A stretch of 64,000 nt of DNA from assembly GCF_029945925.1 (NCBI RefSeq), contig NZ_JAQSDN010000002.1, forward strand, positions 1-64,000. Reading direction: 5' to 3'. The first letter of the stretch is position 1, and every line of letters starts with the position of its first letter. The stretch is from Polaromonas sp. GTDB lineage: Bacteria > Pseudomonadota > Gammaproteobacteria > Burkholderiales > Burkholderiaceae_C. The notes beneath the pieces were generated by a model, which made no database searches, was not told the origin of the DNA, and saw nothing but the letters and a program-made list of their open reading frames with translations. Positions 31,909 through 39,727 of this stretch are shown in pieces. The position numbers were made by a program, and so were the translations under genes.

Positions 31909-32460
31909 ATGACAACCCATTCTGCCGCGCACGACCCGGGCCATTCCAGCGAGCCGCTGACCGGTTTTTCCCAATGCCATCTGGGCATTCTGTCGAAGCT
32001 TCAGGCCTTCGAGGAATTGCCTGCGCTTCAGGCGGCTGCGGCGCAGGCGCGAACCATTGCCACCGACACGCTGGCCCTGTTCCACCACGCGGTGTACGAG
32101 CACCATGCGGACGAGGAGCGCGAGCTGTTTCCCGCCGTGTTGCGCAGCGCCGGCCGGGGCCGGGAGGCCGAGGAGGTCCAGGTCATGGTGCAGCGCCTGA
32201 CCGCGGAGCACCGCCAGATCGAGGCGATGTGGAAAAAGCTGGAGCCTGCCGTCAAGGCCGTGGCGAAGTCCCAGTCTGTCGATCTGGACCTGGGTGCCGT
32301 GGAGGAACTGGTGCACGCCTATTCCTCACATGCGCGTTTCGAGGAGGATTATTTTCTGCCCCTGGCCGAAACCATTCTGGGCCGCAACGGCAACCACATG
32401 GAGGCGCTGGGCCTGTCGCTTCACCTGCGGCATACCCCGCAGCCTGTCGGGCATATCTGA
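31909..32460 (+). CDS. Hemerythrin HHE-domain protein
   Basis: A 183-residue protein with a four-helix hemerythrin-like bundle. Iron ligands are suggested by CHLGILSKL, FHHAVYEHHADEE (His and Glu), LTAEHRQIE and YSSHARFEEDYF. Such proteins bind di-iron and O2 or NO, or repair iron-sulphur centres. An FNR box and a -10 upstream suggest oxygen control. The predicted transcription start almost coincides with the ATG, so the message may be leaderless or the start may lie slightly downstream. Confidence 0.8.
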   Translation: MTTHSAAHDPGHSSEPLTGFSQCHLGILSKLQAFEELPALQAAAAQARTIATDTLALFHHAVYEHHADEERELFPAVLRSAGRGREAEEVQVMVQRLTAEHRQIEAMWKKLEPAVKAVAKSQSVDLDLGAVEELVHAYSSHARFEEDYFLPLAETILGRNGNHMEALGLSLHLRHTPQPVGHI

Positions 32461-32572
32461 GAGGCTGAGTCCGCGCCGGTGTGACGGGGTTACTGCCTGC
32501 ATCGCTGTACGATAGCCGGTGGCGCTCGGGGCGATGGATTCCGAGGCAGTATTCCTCACATCGGTGCATTCC

Positions 32573-32935
32573 ATGAAAAGTCATTCAAGCCCGGGCGGAC
32601 TCGTTTATTCGACCGACGCGGGGCGCATGTGCCCGGCTTGCCGCAAGGCGCTGGCCCAGTGTGTGTGCCGCCAGACGCGGCCGCTGGCCGCGTCCGACGG
32701 CATTGTCCGGGTGTCGCGCGAAACCAAAGGCCGCGGGGGCAAAAGCGTGACCGTCGTCAAGGGGCTGGCGTTGCAGGACGCTGCGCTGGTCCTCGTCGGC
32801 AAACAGCTCAAGACGGCCTGCGGTTCGGGCGGCACGGTCAAGGACGGCGTGATCGAAGTGCAGGGCGACCATGCCGCGCTGGTGGTGGACTTGCTCACCA
32901 AACAGGGCTGGACCGTCAAGCGTGCGGGCGCATGA
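32573..32935 (+). CDS. SUI1/YciH-family translation factor
   Basis: A 120-residue protein with an N-terminal Cys-rich segment (MCPACRKALAQCVCRQ) that could bind zinc, then the SUI1/eIF1 fold: VRVSRETKGRGGKSVTVVKGL, LVGKQLKTACGSGGTVKDGVIE and a QGDHAALVVDLLTKQG tail. The YciH/SUI1 family modulates start-site selection and ribosome fidelity. Its stop overlaps the start of the DUF3820 gene (ATGA), so the two are translationally coupled. Confidence 0.85.
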   Translation: MKSHSSPGGLVYSTDAGRMCPACRKALAQCVCRQTRPLAASDGIVRVSRETKGRGGKSVTVVKGLALQDAALVLVGKQLKTACGSGGTVKDGVIEVQGDHAALVVDLLTKQGWTVKRAGA

Positions 32936-33144
32936 AGCCTGAAGACCTGCAACTGCTGGTGACGCGCGAGATGCCTTTCGGCAAGTACAAGGGGCGGCTG
33001 ATCGCCGACCTGCCGGGCAACTATCTGGCGTGGTTTGCCCGCGAAGGTTTCCCCAGGAACGAGATCGGTCGCCTGCTGGCGCTGATGCTGGAAATCGACC
33101 ACAACGGGCTGGGCGGCCTGCTGGAGCCCTTGCGCCAGCGCTGA
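32932..33144 (+). CDS. DUF3820 small protein
   Basis: A 70-residue protein (MKPEDLQLLVTREMPFGKYK, then GRLIADLPGNYLAWFAREGFP) of the DUF3820 family, which in other proteins is fused to exonuclease or kinase domains. It is too short for a catalytic domain; the basic FGKYKG segment could bind nucleic acid. It overlaps the YciH-like gene by four bases, suggesting a shared role. Confidence 0.75.
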   Translation: MKPEDLQLLVTREMPFGKYKGRLIADLPGNYLAWFAREGFPRNEIGRLLALMLEIDHNGLGGLLEPLRQR

Positions 33145-33241
33145 CCCGGGGGGCTTGTTTCCGGGCAGCGCCAGGCATACGATGAACAGGCCGTTGCGCG
33201 AAGGGCGCACAGCGGCATTCTGGACACAGCCGGGAGGCCTT

Positions 33242-33874
33242 ATGCCGCAATTGATCGCATCGGTCGAGGGAGTCGAAATCAAGCATGTCCACCTGCGCAA
33301 GGACCGGACCACGCTGGGCCGGCGGCCGCACAACGACATTGTGTTCAACAACCTGGTGGTCAGCGGCGAGCACTGCGTGTTTGAACTGGAAGGCCTGGCC
33401 GACGTGTATGTCGAAGACCTGGGCAGCACCAATGGCACCTATATCAACGGCAAGATGATCAAGTCACGGCAATTGCTGCACGACAACGACATCATCGCCA
33501 TCGGAAATTTCAGGGTCCAGTACCTCTCGGCCTCGGAAGATTCCGGCTACCACGAGACTGCGGCGATGAAGCTCGATGGGCACGCCGCGCCGGGTGGGAG
33601 TGGCACGCTGCACGCCAGCTTCAAGGTGCTCTCGGGTTCTTCGGCCGGACTGGAGGTGCCTGTGGTCAAGGCGGTGACCACTTTCGGCAAGCCCGATGTC
33701 AGCGTCGTGGCCGTCTCCCACCGGCGCTACGGCTACTACGTGGCCCACCTGGCAGGTGGGGTTGCGCCGACGCTCAATGGCCAGCCGATAGGTGCCGACG
33801 CGGTGCCGCTGGCCCACAACGACGTGCTGGAACTGGCAGGAACCAGCATGCAGTTTTTGCTCAAGGACAGTTAG
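33242..33874 (+). CDS. FHA-domain protein
   Basis: A 210-residue protein beginning with an FHA fold: TLGRRPHNDIVFNN (Arg, Asn residues), VSGEHCVFE and STNGTYINGK motifs at about 22-75. The second half (about 110-210) also has FHA-like strands (TTFGKPDVSVVAVSHRRYGYY) but lacks clean phosphothreonine-binding residues, so it may be a degenerate second FHA. GGAGG lies five bases before the ATG. A binder of a phosphorylated partner is likely; the kinase is not nearby. Confidence 0.75.
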   Translation: MPQLIASVEGVEIKHVHLRKDRTTLGRRPHNDIVFNNLVVSGEHCVFELEGLADVYVEDLGSTNGTYINGKMIKSRQLLHDNDIIAIGNFRVQYLSASEDSGYHETAAMKLDGHAAPGGSGTLHASFKVLSGSSAGLEVPVVKAVTTFGKPDVSVVAVSHRRYGYYVAHLAGGVAPTLNGQPIGADAVPLAHNDVLELAGTSMQFLLKDS

Positions 33875-33941
33875 CGACCCGTCTCGGGCGGCTTTCCGGG
33901 AAGGGCGGTATTCCATACTTTTCGGTAATTAATACAAAAGA

Positions 33942-33972
33942 TTGACAGGGTTTGCAAACCTTTTTTTATGTA
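33942..33972 (+). promoter_or_regulatory. TTGACA promoter with palindromic operator-like core or terminator
   Basis: TTGACA at 33942-33947 and TATGTA at 33967-33972 are 19 bases apart, with the palindrome GGTTTGCAAACC between them (33949-33960) followed by a T-run. It could be a promoter with an operator in the spacer for the S24 repressor region, or a terminator for the FHA gene. The rest of 33973-34181 shows a GAAGAA-rich stretch, a GC hairpin (34050-34069) and no coding frame. Confidence 0.4.
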
Positions 33973-34181
33973 ATTCCATACCCAGATCCTTCAGCAATAC
34001 GAAGAAGAATCAAGAAGAAGAAGAACAGGCTACGCACAGAGCTTGTTTTGAAGGCGCCGCCCCGGCGCCTGTCTCAGGCCCCTTCACGGTCATTCAGCAC
34101 CGAAGCTGCGTTCCGCGTGAACGCTAAATTCTCTATCCAGAGACAAGTTTTCTATCGAGGCGCAGGCCTAACCTATAGACT

Positions 34182-34799
34182 ATGAGCGTTCATACATTAA
34201 TCAGGGAAGGCCGCAAGCGGCTGGCCATGAGCGAGCAGCAGTTTGCTGACGCAGCAGGCGTCAGCCGCGGGGCCGTACAACAATGGGAAAGACCAGGCGG
34301 CACCGCGCCAAAACGTTCCAACCAGCGCAGGGTGGCAGAGCTGCTTGGCGTTTCCGTGGCCGAGTTGATGTCGGGTGGTTCCAATGTCAGCCCGGGCTTT
34401 GACGTGAGGGCTGAAGTGCCGCTGATCTCGGAAGTGCAGGCCGGAAATTACACGGTCATTGACAACTTCAAGCCCAAGGACGGGCTGGAAAGGGTGCCGG
34501 TGACCATTGCCATCAAGCGGCACACCTTTGCGCTGCGTGTTCAGGGGGACAGCATGGTTGGCGACAGCCTCGATTCCTTCCCCGAAGGCTCCCTGCTGAT
34601 TGTGGAGCCCGAAATGCAGGCCGTGCCGGGCGACTATGTGATCGCTCTCAACGGCGAGAACCAGACGACCTTCAAGCAGCTCATCAGGGATGGCGGTGAG
34701 CTGTTTCTCAAGCCGCTCAATGTGCGCTACCCCATCCGTCCCCTGGGCACTGCCGAGATCATCGGCGTCGTGCGCGAATTCACCAAAAAATTCCGCTAG
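34182..34799 (+). CDS. S24-family phage-type repressor (HTH plus LexA-like peptidase)
   Basis: A 205-residue protein with a cI-like helix-turn-helix at 1-60 (MSEQQFADAAGVSRGAVQQW) and a LexA/S24 peptidase domain: RVQGDSMVGDSLDSFPEGSL contains the catalytic Ser (GDSM) and QTTFKQLIRDGGELFL contains the general-base Lys. Autocleavage on RecA activation is expected for this family. No phage genes neighbour it, so it looks like a stand-alone regulator or phage remnant. Half sites resembling TATC/GATA lie both upstream and downstream (34132-34157 and 34887-34900). Confidence 0.8.
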   Translation: MSVHTLIREGRKRLAMSEQQFADAAGVSRGAVQQWERPGGTAPKRSNQRRVAELLGVSVAELMSGGSNVSPGFDVRAEVPLISEVQAGNYTVIDNFKPKDGLERVPVTIAIKRHTFALRVQGDSMVGDSLDSFPEGSLLIVEPEMQAVPGDYVIALNGENQTTFKQLIRDGGELFLKPLNVRYPIRPLGTAEIIGVVREFTKKFR

Positions 34800-35326
34800 C
34801 CAAGGTGATCGGCGCAGATCGCTGGACACCTGCCCGGGTTCCACCAGGGGCCACTCGGTCGGGATTGGCGTATTCGGGATAAAAATATATCGTTTTAGAT
34901 AGAAAAGTCATCTTTTCCCAGCTATGTGGTTAGACTTCCCCGAAAGAGGGAGTGCGCGTGTTCCATGATTTGACGGGACCCTGGGCTTGGGGGCGTTGCT
35001 GCTGTTGCCTGCGACCGGCGTCAACACATCCTGCTTCACGGAATGCATCTGCGTCGCGGTGCCCTCCGCAGCATGAGTGCCCCGAGCCGGTGGCCCATCA
35101 CGGCGCGCGAGCTGGTCGTTCCCGATGGACACGAAATGCGGCATTCCCTGTGTGATGGTCAGGGGCGGCCGGCAGCAGTTGCGAAAGCGCTGCGCGCGCT
35201 GCTTCGGTGCTTCGTTTGGTAACTGTTCCGGACGCCATGTTTTGACCGGCGGGGCGTTTGTGATTTATGCTGGCTGCCAGACGCAGGGTTGCGCCCGGCA
35301 GTGTGTCCACACAAGAAGGAGATACC
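34800..35326. other. Intergenic region without a convincing gene
   Basis: AT-rich motif TATCGTTTTAGATA lies near 34887, then GC-rich sequence without a family match. Short frames exist (for example a 49-codon frame at 35073-35222), but none has a ribosome site or recognisable product, so they are left unannotated. The end contains the AAGAAGGAG ribosome site for the next gene. Confidence 0.5.
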
Positions 35327-36100
35327 GTGAACCTATCCACATGGCTGATGACCGCGCTGGGCCTTTTGCTGGGCGTCGGTCTGGGGGTTCTGGCGCATTG
35401 GAGCTGGTCGCGCCGCCGCGTCGAGGAGAAGCTGCGTTTGCCTGCGCGCTGGCTGCTCAACGCCCGCGGCCTGATGACCAGCGAGGAGCAGGAGGTGTGG
35501 AAGTGGCTGCGCACGGCTTTTGCGGACCATGCGGTGATGATCAAGGTGCCGGTCATGCGTTTCACGATTCCGAGCACCAAAAACCGGCCCGAAAACAAGG
35601 ACCAGCAGTGGCACGAGCTGCTGGAGGGGGTTTACTGCAGCTTCACCGTCTGCACGCTGGACGGCAAGGTGGTCGGCTGTGTCGACGTGCCCGGCAAACG
35701 GGGTCTGACCAGGGCGCAAAAGGACATGAAGGAAAGCCTGTTGCTGGAATGCGGCATCGGCTACACCACGGTGCGCAGCGGCAGCCTGCCCGCGGGCGGT
35801 GCCATGCGGGCGGCATTTTTGGGCGAAGTCCCGATGTCGGAGGCCGAGGCCGACGAAACCCGCGGCGGCGATAGCAGCTTTCATGCGGCGCTCGACGAGT
35901 TCACCAGTGAAAAGGTGCGCGCCGCCAAGGCCGCGGCCCTCAAGGAGCTCAAGGACAAACAGGCAGCCGACACCGACCCCCGGGAGAAAAATCGCAACGT
36001 CGGTTTCAACCCGGATGGCACCGGGTCCTTCACCACCCGTGACAAGCCGGGCCGTTTTGCGACCCCCTGGGAAGACTCCTTCACCATGCCCGGCCGATAG
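35327..36100 (+). CDS. DUF2726-like membrane-anchored protein
   Basis: A 257-residue protein with an N-terminal TM segment (about 7-27), then a domain LMTSEEQEVWKWLRTAFADH, HELLEGVYCSFTVCTLDGKVVGCVDV and SLLLECGIGYTTVRSGSLP. This resembles DUF2726, a nuclease-like fold with conserved residues not all visible here. The C-terminal third (about 185-257) is Lys/Ala/Asp-rich and probably disordered. The GTG start is fixed by AAGGAG five bases upstream. A rho-independent terminator follows. Confidence 0.6.
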   Translation: MNLSTWLMTALGLLLGVGLGVLAHWSWSRRRVEEKLRLPARWLLNARGLMTSEEQEVWKWLRTAFADHAVMIKVPVMRFTIPSTKNRPENKDQQWHELLEGVYCSFTVCTLDGKVVGCVDVPGKRGLTRAQKDMKESLLLECGIGYTTVRSGSLPAGGAMRAAFLGEVPMSEAEADETRGGDSSFHAALDEFTSEKVRAAKAAALKELKDKQAADTDPREKNRNVGFNPDGTGSFTTRDKPGRFATPWEDSFTMPGR

Positions 36101-36108
36101 CCGGCGCA

Positions 36109-36130
36109 GGCGGCCTGGGCCGCCTTTTTT
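36109..36130 (+). terminator. Rho-independent terminator after the DUF2726-like gene
   Basis: GGCGGCC (36109-36115) pairs with GGCCGCC (36118-36124) and six T residues follow (36125-36130). It sits nine bases after the stop codon. Confidence 0.85.
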
Positions 36131-36259
36131 CTCGGCCCTGAAAGTCCCGTCCTACAGACAGTCGCGTGCGTGGCGCTGCCCGGCGGGCGTGATCTCCCTC
36201 AGACCGGGAGCGTCCGTCTCCCTAGACTGGGGGCATCTTTCACCGTTCAGGAGCACAAC

Positions 36260-36748
36260 ATGATCAAAACCAACCTCACATTTCGCGCGCGCCACGCATG
36301 GGCCGGCTTGGGGCTGTCCCTGCTCATGGGGGCTGCGCTGGCGCAGGCGCCCATCACGGCAACCGGCACCACGGGCATTGATGCCTCGGGCAATACGCAG
36401 AAGGAGCGCGCCGCCTGTATGGAGGGCCGGTCCCAGCAGGACCAGGCCACCTGCCTCAGGGAAGTGAACAATGCCGCTGCCGAAAAACGCAGCGGCAAGC
36501 TCGACAACAGCGGCGCCCAGTTCGAGGCCAACGCCCGCCTGCGCTGCGAAGCGCTCACGGGCGAAGACCGCGCGGCTTGTCAAGCCCGTGTGATCGGCTA
36601 TGGCAACGCCAGCGGCAGTGTCGCCGGCGGCGGGGTGATTCGCGAAGTCGAAGCCGTGGTCGTGCCGGTCGGCGCCACGTCGGTCCGCATCGAGCCGCAG
36701 ACCAATGCGCCGGTGCTGCTCGTACCGGTCCCCGTCCCGCAAAAATAG
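36260..36748 (+). CDS. Exported Cys-containing protein of unknown function
   Basis: A 162-residue protein with a signal peptide (hydrophobic 14-29, cleavage near AQA), then a mature part with QKERAACMEGRSQQDQATCL and LRCEALTGEDRAACQARVIG. The two C-x8-11-C patterns suggest disulphide-linked helical hairpins, seen in small periplasmic proteins of Burkholderiales. Function unknown. A putative GTTCAGGAGC ribosome site precedes ATG 36260. Confidence 0.65.
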   Translation: MIKTNLTFRARHAWAGLGLSLLMGAALAQAPITATGTTGIDASGNTQKERAACMEGRSQQDQATCLREVNNAAAEKRSGKLDNSGAQFEANARLRCEALTGEDRAACQARVIGYGNASGSVAGGGVIREVEAVVVPVGATSVRIEPQTNAPVLLVPVPVPQK

Positions 36749-36757
36749 GTAAAGTAA

Positions 36758-36781
36758 GGCATGGCATGGCATGGCATGGCA
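36758..36781. repeat. GGCAT pentanucleotide repeat, 4.8 copies
   Basis: Four full GGCAT units plus GGCA lie 39 bases upstream of the pssA start. A unit length of five is not a multiple of three and the tract sits in a likely promoter/leader region, so copy-number change could alter expression. No phase variation is known here. Confidence 0.8.
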
Positions 36782-36819
36782 GGCCGGACCGACATGACCA
36801 CCAATGAAAGCAGGCGCCT

Positions 36820-37443
36820 TTGACTGACAAGCCCAGACATTTCTCCATGTTGCGGGAGTTCCACCTAGCGGACTTCCTCACGCTGTGTAATGCGGCCTGC
36901 GGGGTCGCGGGTGTTTTCCTGGCCATGCTGTACGCGGTGGAGGGGGACAAGGCCTGGTTTTATGCGGCGGCGGCCATGGCGCCCGCTGCCTTCATTTTTG
37001 ACGTGCTCGACGGACGCGTGGCGCGCTGGCGCAGCCAGCATTCGGCACTGGGGCGTGAGCTCGATTCGCTGGCGGACATCATTTCCTTTGGCGTGGCGCC
37101 TGCGGCGCTGGCGTTTGCTGCGGGCCTGCGTGGCGGCTGGGACTGGGTTGCGCTGATTTACTTCGTCTGCTGCGGCGTGAGCCGGCTGGCACGGTACAAC
37201 GTCACGGCCGAAACGCTGTCGGCAGGCGCCGCCAAGGTGGCTTATTTCGAGGGCACACCGATTCCCACCAGCGTGCTGCTGACCGCCTTGCTGGCCGTGG
37301 CGGCCTGGCAGGACCGCCTGGGTGATCAGCTCTACGGCGGTGTCTGGATGGTCGGCCCCTGGGCGCTGCATCCCTTGTCCCTGCTATTTGTCCTGTCCGG
37401 TACCCTGATGCTGAGCAAGACGCTGCGTATTCCCAAGCTCTAA
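36820..37443 (+). CDS. pssA: CDP-diacylglycerol-serine O-phosphatidyltransferase
   Basis: A 207-residue membrane enzyme with the CDP-alcohol phosphatidyltransferase motif DG-x2-AR-x8-G-x3-D-x3-D at 64-86 (Asp64, Asp82 and Asp86 bind metal). Six hydrophobic segments are seen. It makes phosphatidylserine, the precursor of phosphatidylethanolamine, from CDP-diacylglycerol. The TTG start at 36820 retains the N-terminal block; ATG 36847 is the alternative. A GGCAT tandem lies upstream. Confidence 0.85.
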   Translation: MTDKPRHFSMLREFHLADFLTLCNAACGVAGVFLAMLYAVEGDKAWFYAAAAMAPAAFIFDVLDGRVARWRSQHSALGRELDSLADIISFGVAPAALAFAAGLRGGWDWVALIYFVCCGVSRLARYNVTAETLSAGAAKVAYFEGTPIPTSVLLTALLAVAAWQDRLGDQLYGGVWMVGPWALHPLSLLFVLSGTLMLSKTLRIPKL

Positions 37444-37485
37444 GCCCGAATTCCCGGGTCGGCAGAGTTATGTCATGATGCTGAA

Positions 37486-37531
37486 TTGGCCTCCAGCCCT
37501 TGTGGGTACTGCGCAGGCAGCTATCAAAAAG
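37486..37531 (-). repeat. Dispersed short repeat, minus orientation
   Basis: TTGGCCTCCAGCCC, GCGCAGGCAGCTATC and AAAAAGTGA match the reverse form of the dispersed family. It lies between pssA and a set of small ORFs; the remaining 100 bases before the next frame show nothing. Confidence 0.65.
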
Positions 37532-37645
37532 TGAGTTCTGGGCGATGCGTGGTGCGCGCTTCGTTTCCCTTTGTCAGCCTGCGCTGACAGTGGCTTTCAG
37601 ATTCCGCCTATGGCAGACGCTCTGCCTTCCCTCGAAAATAGGCTT

Positions 37646-37819
37646 ATGTCCAGCCATCCAGATACCAACCACCAGTCAGCCTGGTTGTCCGGCACACCGC
37701 CCCGGCGGGTGCTGCGGTCGTTGGTAGCCTATGTTTCGGCGGTTTCCGTGGGTATTGCCGCCGTGGCCGCACTGGTGACCGCGGAGGTTCCGTTGGACGC
37801 CTGGATCGCCCCGTTCTGA
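37646..37819 (+). CDS. Small membrane protein, putative
   Basis: A 57-residue frame with a polar N-terminus (about 1-25) and one TM segment (LVAYVSAVSVGIAAVAALVT, 28-47). No family recognised and no strong ribosome site. Codon use resembles that of neighbouring genes. It begins a co-directional set of four short frames and a GAF gene. Confidence 0.4.
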   Translation: MSSHPDTNHQSAWLSGTPPRRVLRSLVAYVSAVSVGIAAVAALVTAEVPLDAWIAPF

Positions 37820-37823
37820 TCCC

Positions 37824-37988
37824 ATGTCGTCCACCCATCGCCCCCATCCTTCCGAAAATGGTGAGCCCCTGTCGCCTGGCGGGAAAACCGTGCCTGCGCC
37901 GGCTGAATTTCCGGTCGAGCCTGACCTCGGTCCCGTGCCCGCGCCGGCGCGTCCGGAAGAGCCTGGCACGGTTCAGCCCGCCATTTAA
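37824..37988 (+). CDS. Small Pro-rich acidic protein, putative
   Basis: A 54-residue frame, mostly Pro, Glu, Ala and Gly (PLSPGGKTVPAPAEFPVEPD), likely disordered. It begins four bases after the preceding frame stop and ends ten bases before the next one. No homologue recognised and translation unproven. Confidence 0.35.
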   Translation: MSSTHRPHPSENGEPLSPGGKTVPAPAEFPVEPDLGPVPAPARPEEPGTVQPAI

Positions 37989-37998
37989 GGCTTGGGCC

Positions 37999-38199
37999 AT
38001 GTCTGCTCCCCTCTCGAAAGCGCAGCAGGCCCTGGCAGACTATGACGAGGCGCGGGCGGACTACATGCGTTTTCTGAGCATGGACCCGCCCGACTACAAG
38101 GCGGTCAACGACGCAATGGTGGCCATGGACGAAGCTCATATCCGCTTCAAGCTGGCGATGGGCGACTTCGATCCACCGACCCATCTGCGTCCTCTGTAG
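37999..38199 (+). CDS. Small protein with LADYD motif (paralogue of the 38925 gene)
   Basis: A 66-residue helical protein containing LADYDEARADYMRFL, then PDYKAVNDAMVAMDEAHIRFK. The same pattern (LADYDFLRATYDMLL, then RRAIDAAFAALDAAHARLK) occurs in the 67-residue protein at 38925. The two are therefore paralogues, separated by a GAF-domain gene. A family is not recognised. The conservation between copies supports real coding. Confidence 0.6.
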   Translation: MSAPLSKAQQALADYDEARADYMRFLSMDPPDYKAVNDAMVAMDEAHIRFKLAMGDFDPPTHLRPL

Positions 38200-38309
38200 C
38201 GACCCTGGCGGGCTGCCGCCTATACCCGGCTGATCCCACCGCCTTCTCGCGGGTACCTACAATCGCGGCACCACGCCACGGCCGTCCGGCCCCCTACCGA
38301 AAGTCCCCT

Positions 38310-38762
38310 GTGCAAGACTGCTTTGACGACATTGCCAAATTCAAGGCAGTGCTGGCGGACCATGGGGTTCCCGGTGCGTTGGCCTTCCTGAACCGGCGCG
38401 CGCCGCACCGCTACACGGCCATCTACAAGCTCGATGGTGACGTGATGCTGAACGTGGGCATCCACGACCGGCTCGGACAGGTGGTGTCCCCCTTGTCACC
38501 CACGCCCCGTGACCACTCGCTGTGCAGTTATGTGCAGCCCGCTCAGGCCTTCGTCAGCGAAGACGTCCTGACCGATGCGCGCCTGGCCACCCATTTCCAG
38601 CGCGGGGTGATCAATGCCTATGTTGGTCTGCCGCTGTCGCGCGGTCCCCGGCATCTCTACGGCACGCTGTGCCAGATGGACCCCGAAGCCCGGCACCTGC
38701 CCGAAGGCGAATACCGCTTTCTGGAAATGATTGCGCCGCTGCTGCTCGATCACCTGGACTGA
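38310..38762 (+). CDS. GAF domain protein
   Basis: A 150-residue stand-alone GAF-like domain. YTAIYKLDGDVMLNVGIHDR, SLCSYVQPAQAFVSEDVLTD and the C-terminal LYGTLCQMDPEARHLP...EYRFLEMIAPLLLDHL follow the typical order of strands and helices. The ligand cannot be predicted. The GTG start is assigned from the domain limits. It is placed between two paralogous small genes, which may be partners or regulators. Confidence 0.7.
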   Translation: MQDCFDDIAKFKAVLADHGVPGALAFLNRRAPHRYTAIYKLDGDVMLNVGIHDRLGQVVSPLSPTPRDHSLCSYVQPAQAFVSEDVLTDARLATHFQRGVINAYVGLPLSRGPRHLYGTLCQMDPEARHLPEGEYRFLEMIAPLLLDHLD

Positions 38763-38924
38763 CGCCGTTGGCCGCACCGGCGGCGCGCGGGTAGGTAGGT
38801 GGTCTCCGACAACCGGAGATTCAGTTGACCTATGCGGCGGGCGCCACGGCTTGTCCACAATGAAAGGCATGAAGGGACCGGATCAGCCGACCCTGCACTG
38901 TGGTTCCATCAAGCCGGAGATGAA

Positions 38925-39128
38925 ATGCAGGCACACCTCACCACTTCTCACATGCGCCCCACCGTTGCCTTGGCCGACTACGATTTTTTGCGGGCAACCT
39001 ACGACATGCTGCTGCGCGCGCCGGTGCCCGACCGGCGTGCCATCGACGCGGCCTTCGCCGCACTGGACGCGGCCCACGCGCGCCTGAAGGCGGCCCACTT
39101 GCAACTGGTGTTCGGCCTGCTGAACTAG
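38925..39128 (+). CDS. Small protein with LADYD motif (paralogue of the 37999 gene)
   Basis: A 67-residue helical protein with LADYDFLRATYDMLLRAPVP and AIDAAFAALDAAHARLKAAH. The ribosome site GGAG lies seven bases before ATG 38925. It shares its repeated LADYD..(A/R)Y and D.AH.R.K features with the 66-residue protein at 37999. Function unknown; no TM segment. Confidence 0.6.
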   Translation: MQAHLTTSHMRPTVALADYDFLRATYDMLLRAPVPDRRAIDAAFAALDAAHARLKAAHLQLVFGLLN

Positions 39129-39280
39129 GAGCCTGTCGGGGCGGCGTCTGCACGTGGCCAACTGCATTGCCGAAACCGCCCGTGGCGTGCCGCTGCCGCA
39201 GGCTTGATGGCTGAGGCCCGGGCTTGCGGGGCGCATGTTTACGGTTTCTGCTGAAAGGGCCGCGCAGCCCTTTCCCTGCA

Positions 39281-39313
39281 AGCGCAAGCAGCTATCAAAT
39301 AAATAGCATTCGA
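39281..39313 (-). repeat. Dispersed short repeat core, truncated
   Basis: GCAAGCGCAAGCAGCTATCAAATAAATAGC has only the arm and core of the dispersed family. It precedes a GGTTCAGG tandem array. The rest of 39129-39397 shows no gene. Confidence 0.65.
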
Positions 39314-39347
39314 AATAGAATTTTGGTCTTCGCGACCGGGGACGCCT

Positions 39348-39409
39348 GGGTTCAGAGATTCAGGGTTCAGGGTTCAGGGGTTCAGGGGTTCAGTGGTTCA
39401 GGGGTTCAG
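39348..39409. repeat. GGTTCAGG-type tandem array
   Basis: Seven or eight degenerate units of GGTTCAG(G/GG) run in series. On the minus strand each unit contains TGA (complement of TCA), and the cupin gene stop (39400-39398) is one of them. Unit length varies between seven and nine bases. Confidence 0.75.
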
Positions 39410-39727
39410 CAGGATGGTGACCAGCAGCGAGGCGGCCGTGGTGGCTTTCAGCGCATGCGGTTCGCCGCCGGGCAGGGCCATCAGTTCACCGGCTCCCAGC
39501 GTGCGCGAAAGTCCGGGGGTGCTGACCACGGCTTCACCCTCCAGGCATTGGATGGTGATTTCGCCGGACACCTGGTGTTCGGGCACGTTCTGGCCGGCCG
39601 CCAGCACCAGGCGCATCAGCTGCAGTTTCCCGGTCTTGAGCAGGCTGTGGGTTTTGACGTCCTGCAGCTTGCCGGCGAGGGGCTGCACATTGATGATATC
39701 GAGCGGTTGCGCGTGGTCCAGTGCCAT
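39398..39727 (-). CDS. Small cupin protein
   Basis: A 109-residue single cupin domain: LMRLVLAAGQNVPEHQVSGE (first His-containing motif, though one His is replaced), EITIQCLEGEAVV and GAGELMALPGGEPHALKA (second motif). Cupins bind metals and small ligands; function unknown here. The stop falls within a GGTTCAGG tandem array, so the true 3' end may vary between strains. Confidence 0.8.
   Translation of the reverse strand: MALDHAQPLDIINVQPLAGKLQDVKTHSLLKTGKLQLMRLVLAAGQNVPEHQVSGEITIQCLEGEAVVSTPGLSRTLGAGELMALPGGEPHALKATTAASLLVTILLNP

Noticed and set aside
35073..35222. 49-codon frame in the space before the DUF2726-like gene
   Set aside because: No ribosome site, no family resemblance and odd composition; may be noise.
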